From Sulfuritalea sp. (GTDB lineage: Bacteria; Pseudomonadota; Gammaproteobacteria; Burkholderiales; Rhodocyclaceae): a DNA stretch of 49,765 bases. The notes beneath the pieces were generated by a model. That model worked only from the letters and a program-made list of their open reading frames with translations, searched no databases and was not told where the DNA came from. Where the stretch lies: assembly GCA_030247575.1 (NCBI GenBank), contig JAOTRV010000031.1, positions 1-49,765 of the forward strand, given 5' to 3'. Made by a program: the position numbers and the translations under genes. Each line of letters starts with the position of its first letter. Position 1 is the first letter of the stretch. This document shows positions 49,470 to 49,765 of the stretch, piece by piece.

Positions 49470-49765
49470 TCAAACGGTTTCGGAGGTTTCTTCCTCTTCC
49501 ACCGCCGACGTATCGCCTTTCGATAGATCCAGGGCGGCGTCGATTTCTTTCTGACGGAAGGCCAGCCATGCCAGCCGATCCGCCTTGTCAAACTGCTTTG
49601 CAATCTCAGCCTTCAGGTCGCTCATCCGCTTCTCCGTTCGGGCGAGGTAGTCGCGGTCCTCTGCGAGTCTCTGTTCCATCCGGTTCATCAGATTTTCGAG
49701 AACACGGATAAACCCGTTGGGGTTGTCCGTATGCCCGGCCTCATGCTCCACGTTGCCGAGGAGCA
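49470..49765 (-). CDS. C-terminal part of a large protein, probably plasmid/ICE helicase or DNA methylase
   Basis: The frame is open from the window edge to TGA at 49470. The visible 98 residues read L-L-G-N-V-E-H-E-A-G-H-T, N-G-F-I-R-V-L-E-N-L-M-N-R-M-E-Q-R, then a coiled coil, F-D-K-A-D-R-L-A and L-D-L-S-K-G-D-T. From memory, this resembles the ends of the very large helicase/methylase-like proteins of conjugative elements. The apparent start at 49751 is internal. If correct, it places the metal island in a mobile element. Confidence 0.55.
   Translation of the reverse strand, partial: LLGNVEHEAGHTDNPNGFIRVLENLMNRMEQRLAEDRDYLARTEKRMSDLKAEIAKQFDKADRLAWLAFRQKEIDAALDLSKGDTSAVEEEETSETV

Overview
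The window is GC-rich (roughly 60-65% by eye), densely packed DNA. Codon use, the many betaproteobacterial-type metal-resistance genes (CzcI-like, fused PbrB/PbrC-like, CzcP-like, DUF411, YnfA) and the copper-box promoters point to a betaproteobacterium, probably Rhodocyclales or Burkholderiales; this is inferred from gene content, not from a search. Almost the whole window is one heavy-metal resistance island. The edges carry the C-terminal end of an HNH endonuclease (left) and of a large protein resembling plasmid/ICE helicase-methylases (right), which fits a mobile or recently assembled element. I saw no rRNA, tRNA, CRISPR array or complete insertion sequence.

Left part (about 1-18.9 kb), copper/silver response. 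A CopS/CopR two-component system (minus strand) is divergent from a DUF411-TolC-(His-rich membrane protein)-adaptor-RND operon, with a perfect inverted-repeat copper box between them. A His-rich periplasmic protein and an HD-GYP protein close this operon. A second copper box at 11533 starts the next unit: DUF411, a Met-rich coiled-coil protein, a YHS protein, a 45-residue Cys/His peptide, a DUF2933 protein, an isoprenylcysteine-methyltransferase-like membrane protein, a second Met-rich protein, a small membrane protein, a P1B-1 (CPC) ATPase with YHS and heavy-metal-binding N-termini, and a second HD-GYP protein.

Centre (19.0-28.5 kb), a Cus-type Cu(I)/Ag(I) module: a SHOCT-domain membrane protein, a Cys-rich secreted protein, CusC, CusB (with a CusF-like domain at its C-terminus), CusA, a third DUF411 protein, a Met-rich gene remnant and a free CusF. 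It ends in a truncated second copy of the P1B-1 ATPase. The two ATPase copies form direct repeats of about 1.35 kb, 11,868 bp apart and nearly identical over about 1.1 kb, so the Cus module could be deleted or amplified by recombination.

Centre-right (28.5-37 kb), a lead/cadmium-type module: ynfA and a PbrR/CadR-like MerR regulator (minus strand) are divergent from a PbrA-like P1B-2 ATPase and a PbrB/PbrC fusion, across a MerR-type promoter with a 19-bp spacer. A redox set follows: an isolated DsbD N-terminal domain, a ferredoxin-NADP reductase and two small c-type cytochromes, one with a Met-rich insert. Then come another Met-rich protein, a rhodanese remnant, two SHOCT proteins, a DUF302 protein and a truncated Met-rich gene.

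Right part (37-47.6 kb), all on the minus strand: czcI, czcC, czcB, czcA, a lipoprotein, a truncated PII-like gene, a hypothetical protein, a P1B-4 (SPC) ATPase like CzcP, a PII-like protein and an ankyrin-repeat protein. Beyond it are an Hsp15-like S4 protein and a transglutaminase-like protein. The latter is preceded by a close copy of the MerR-type promoter found before the PbrA-like gene.

Together the genes cover cytoplasmic export (three P-type ATPases), export across the envelope (three RND tripartite pumps), periplasmic metal binding (DUF411, CusF, Met-rich and His-rich proteins), sensing (CopRS, PbrR) and possible links to c-di-GMP and redox metabolism. The least explained parts are the Met-rich coiled-coil family, the paired HD-GYP genes, the YHS/45-residue/DUF2933/methyltransferase block, the Met-rich cytochrome and the transglutaminase gene behind a MerR-type operator.
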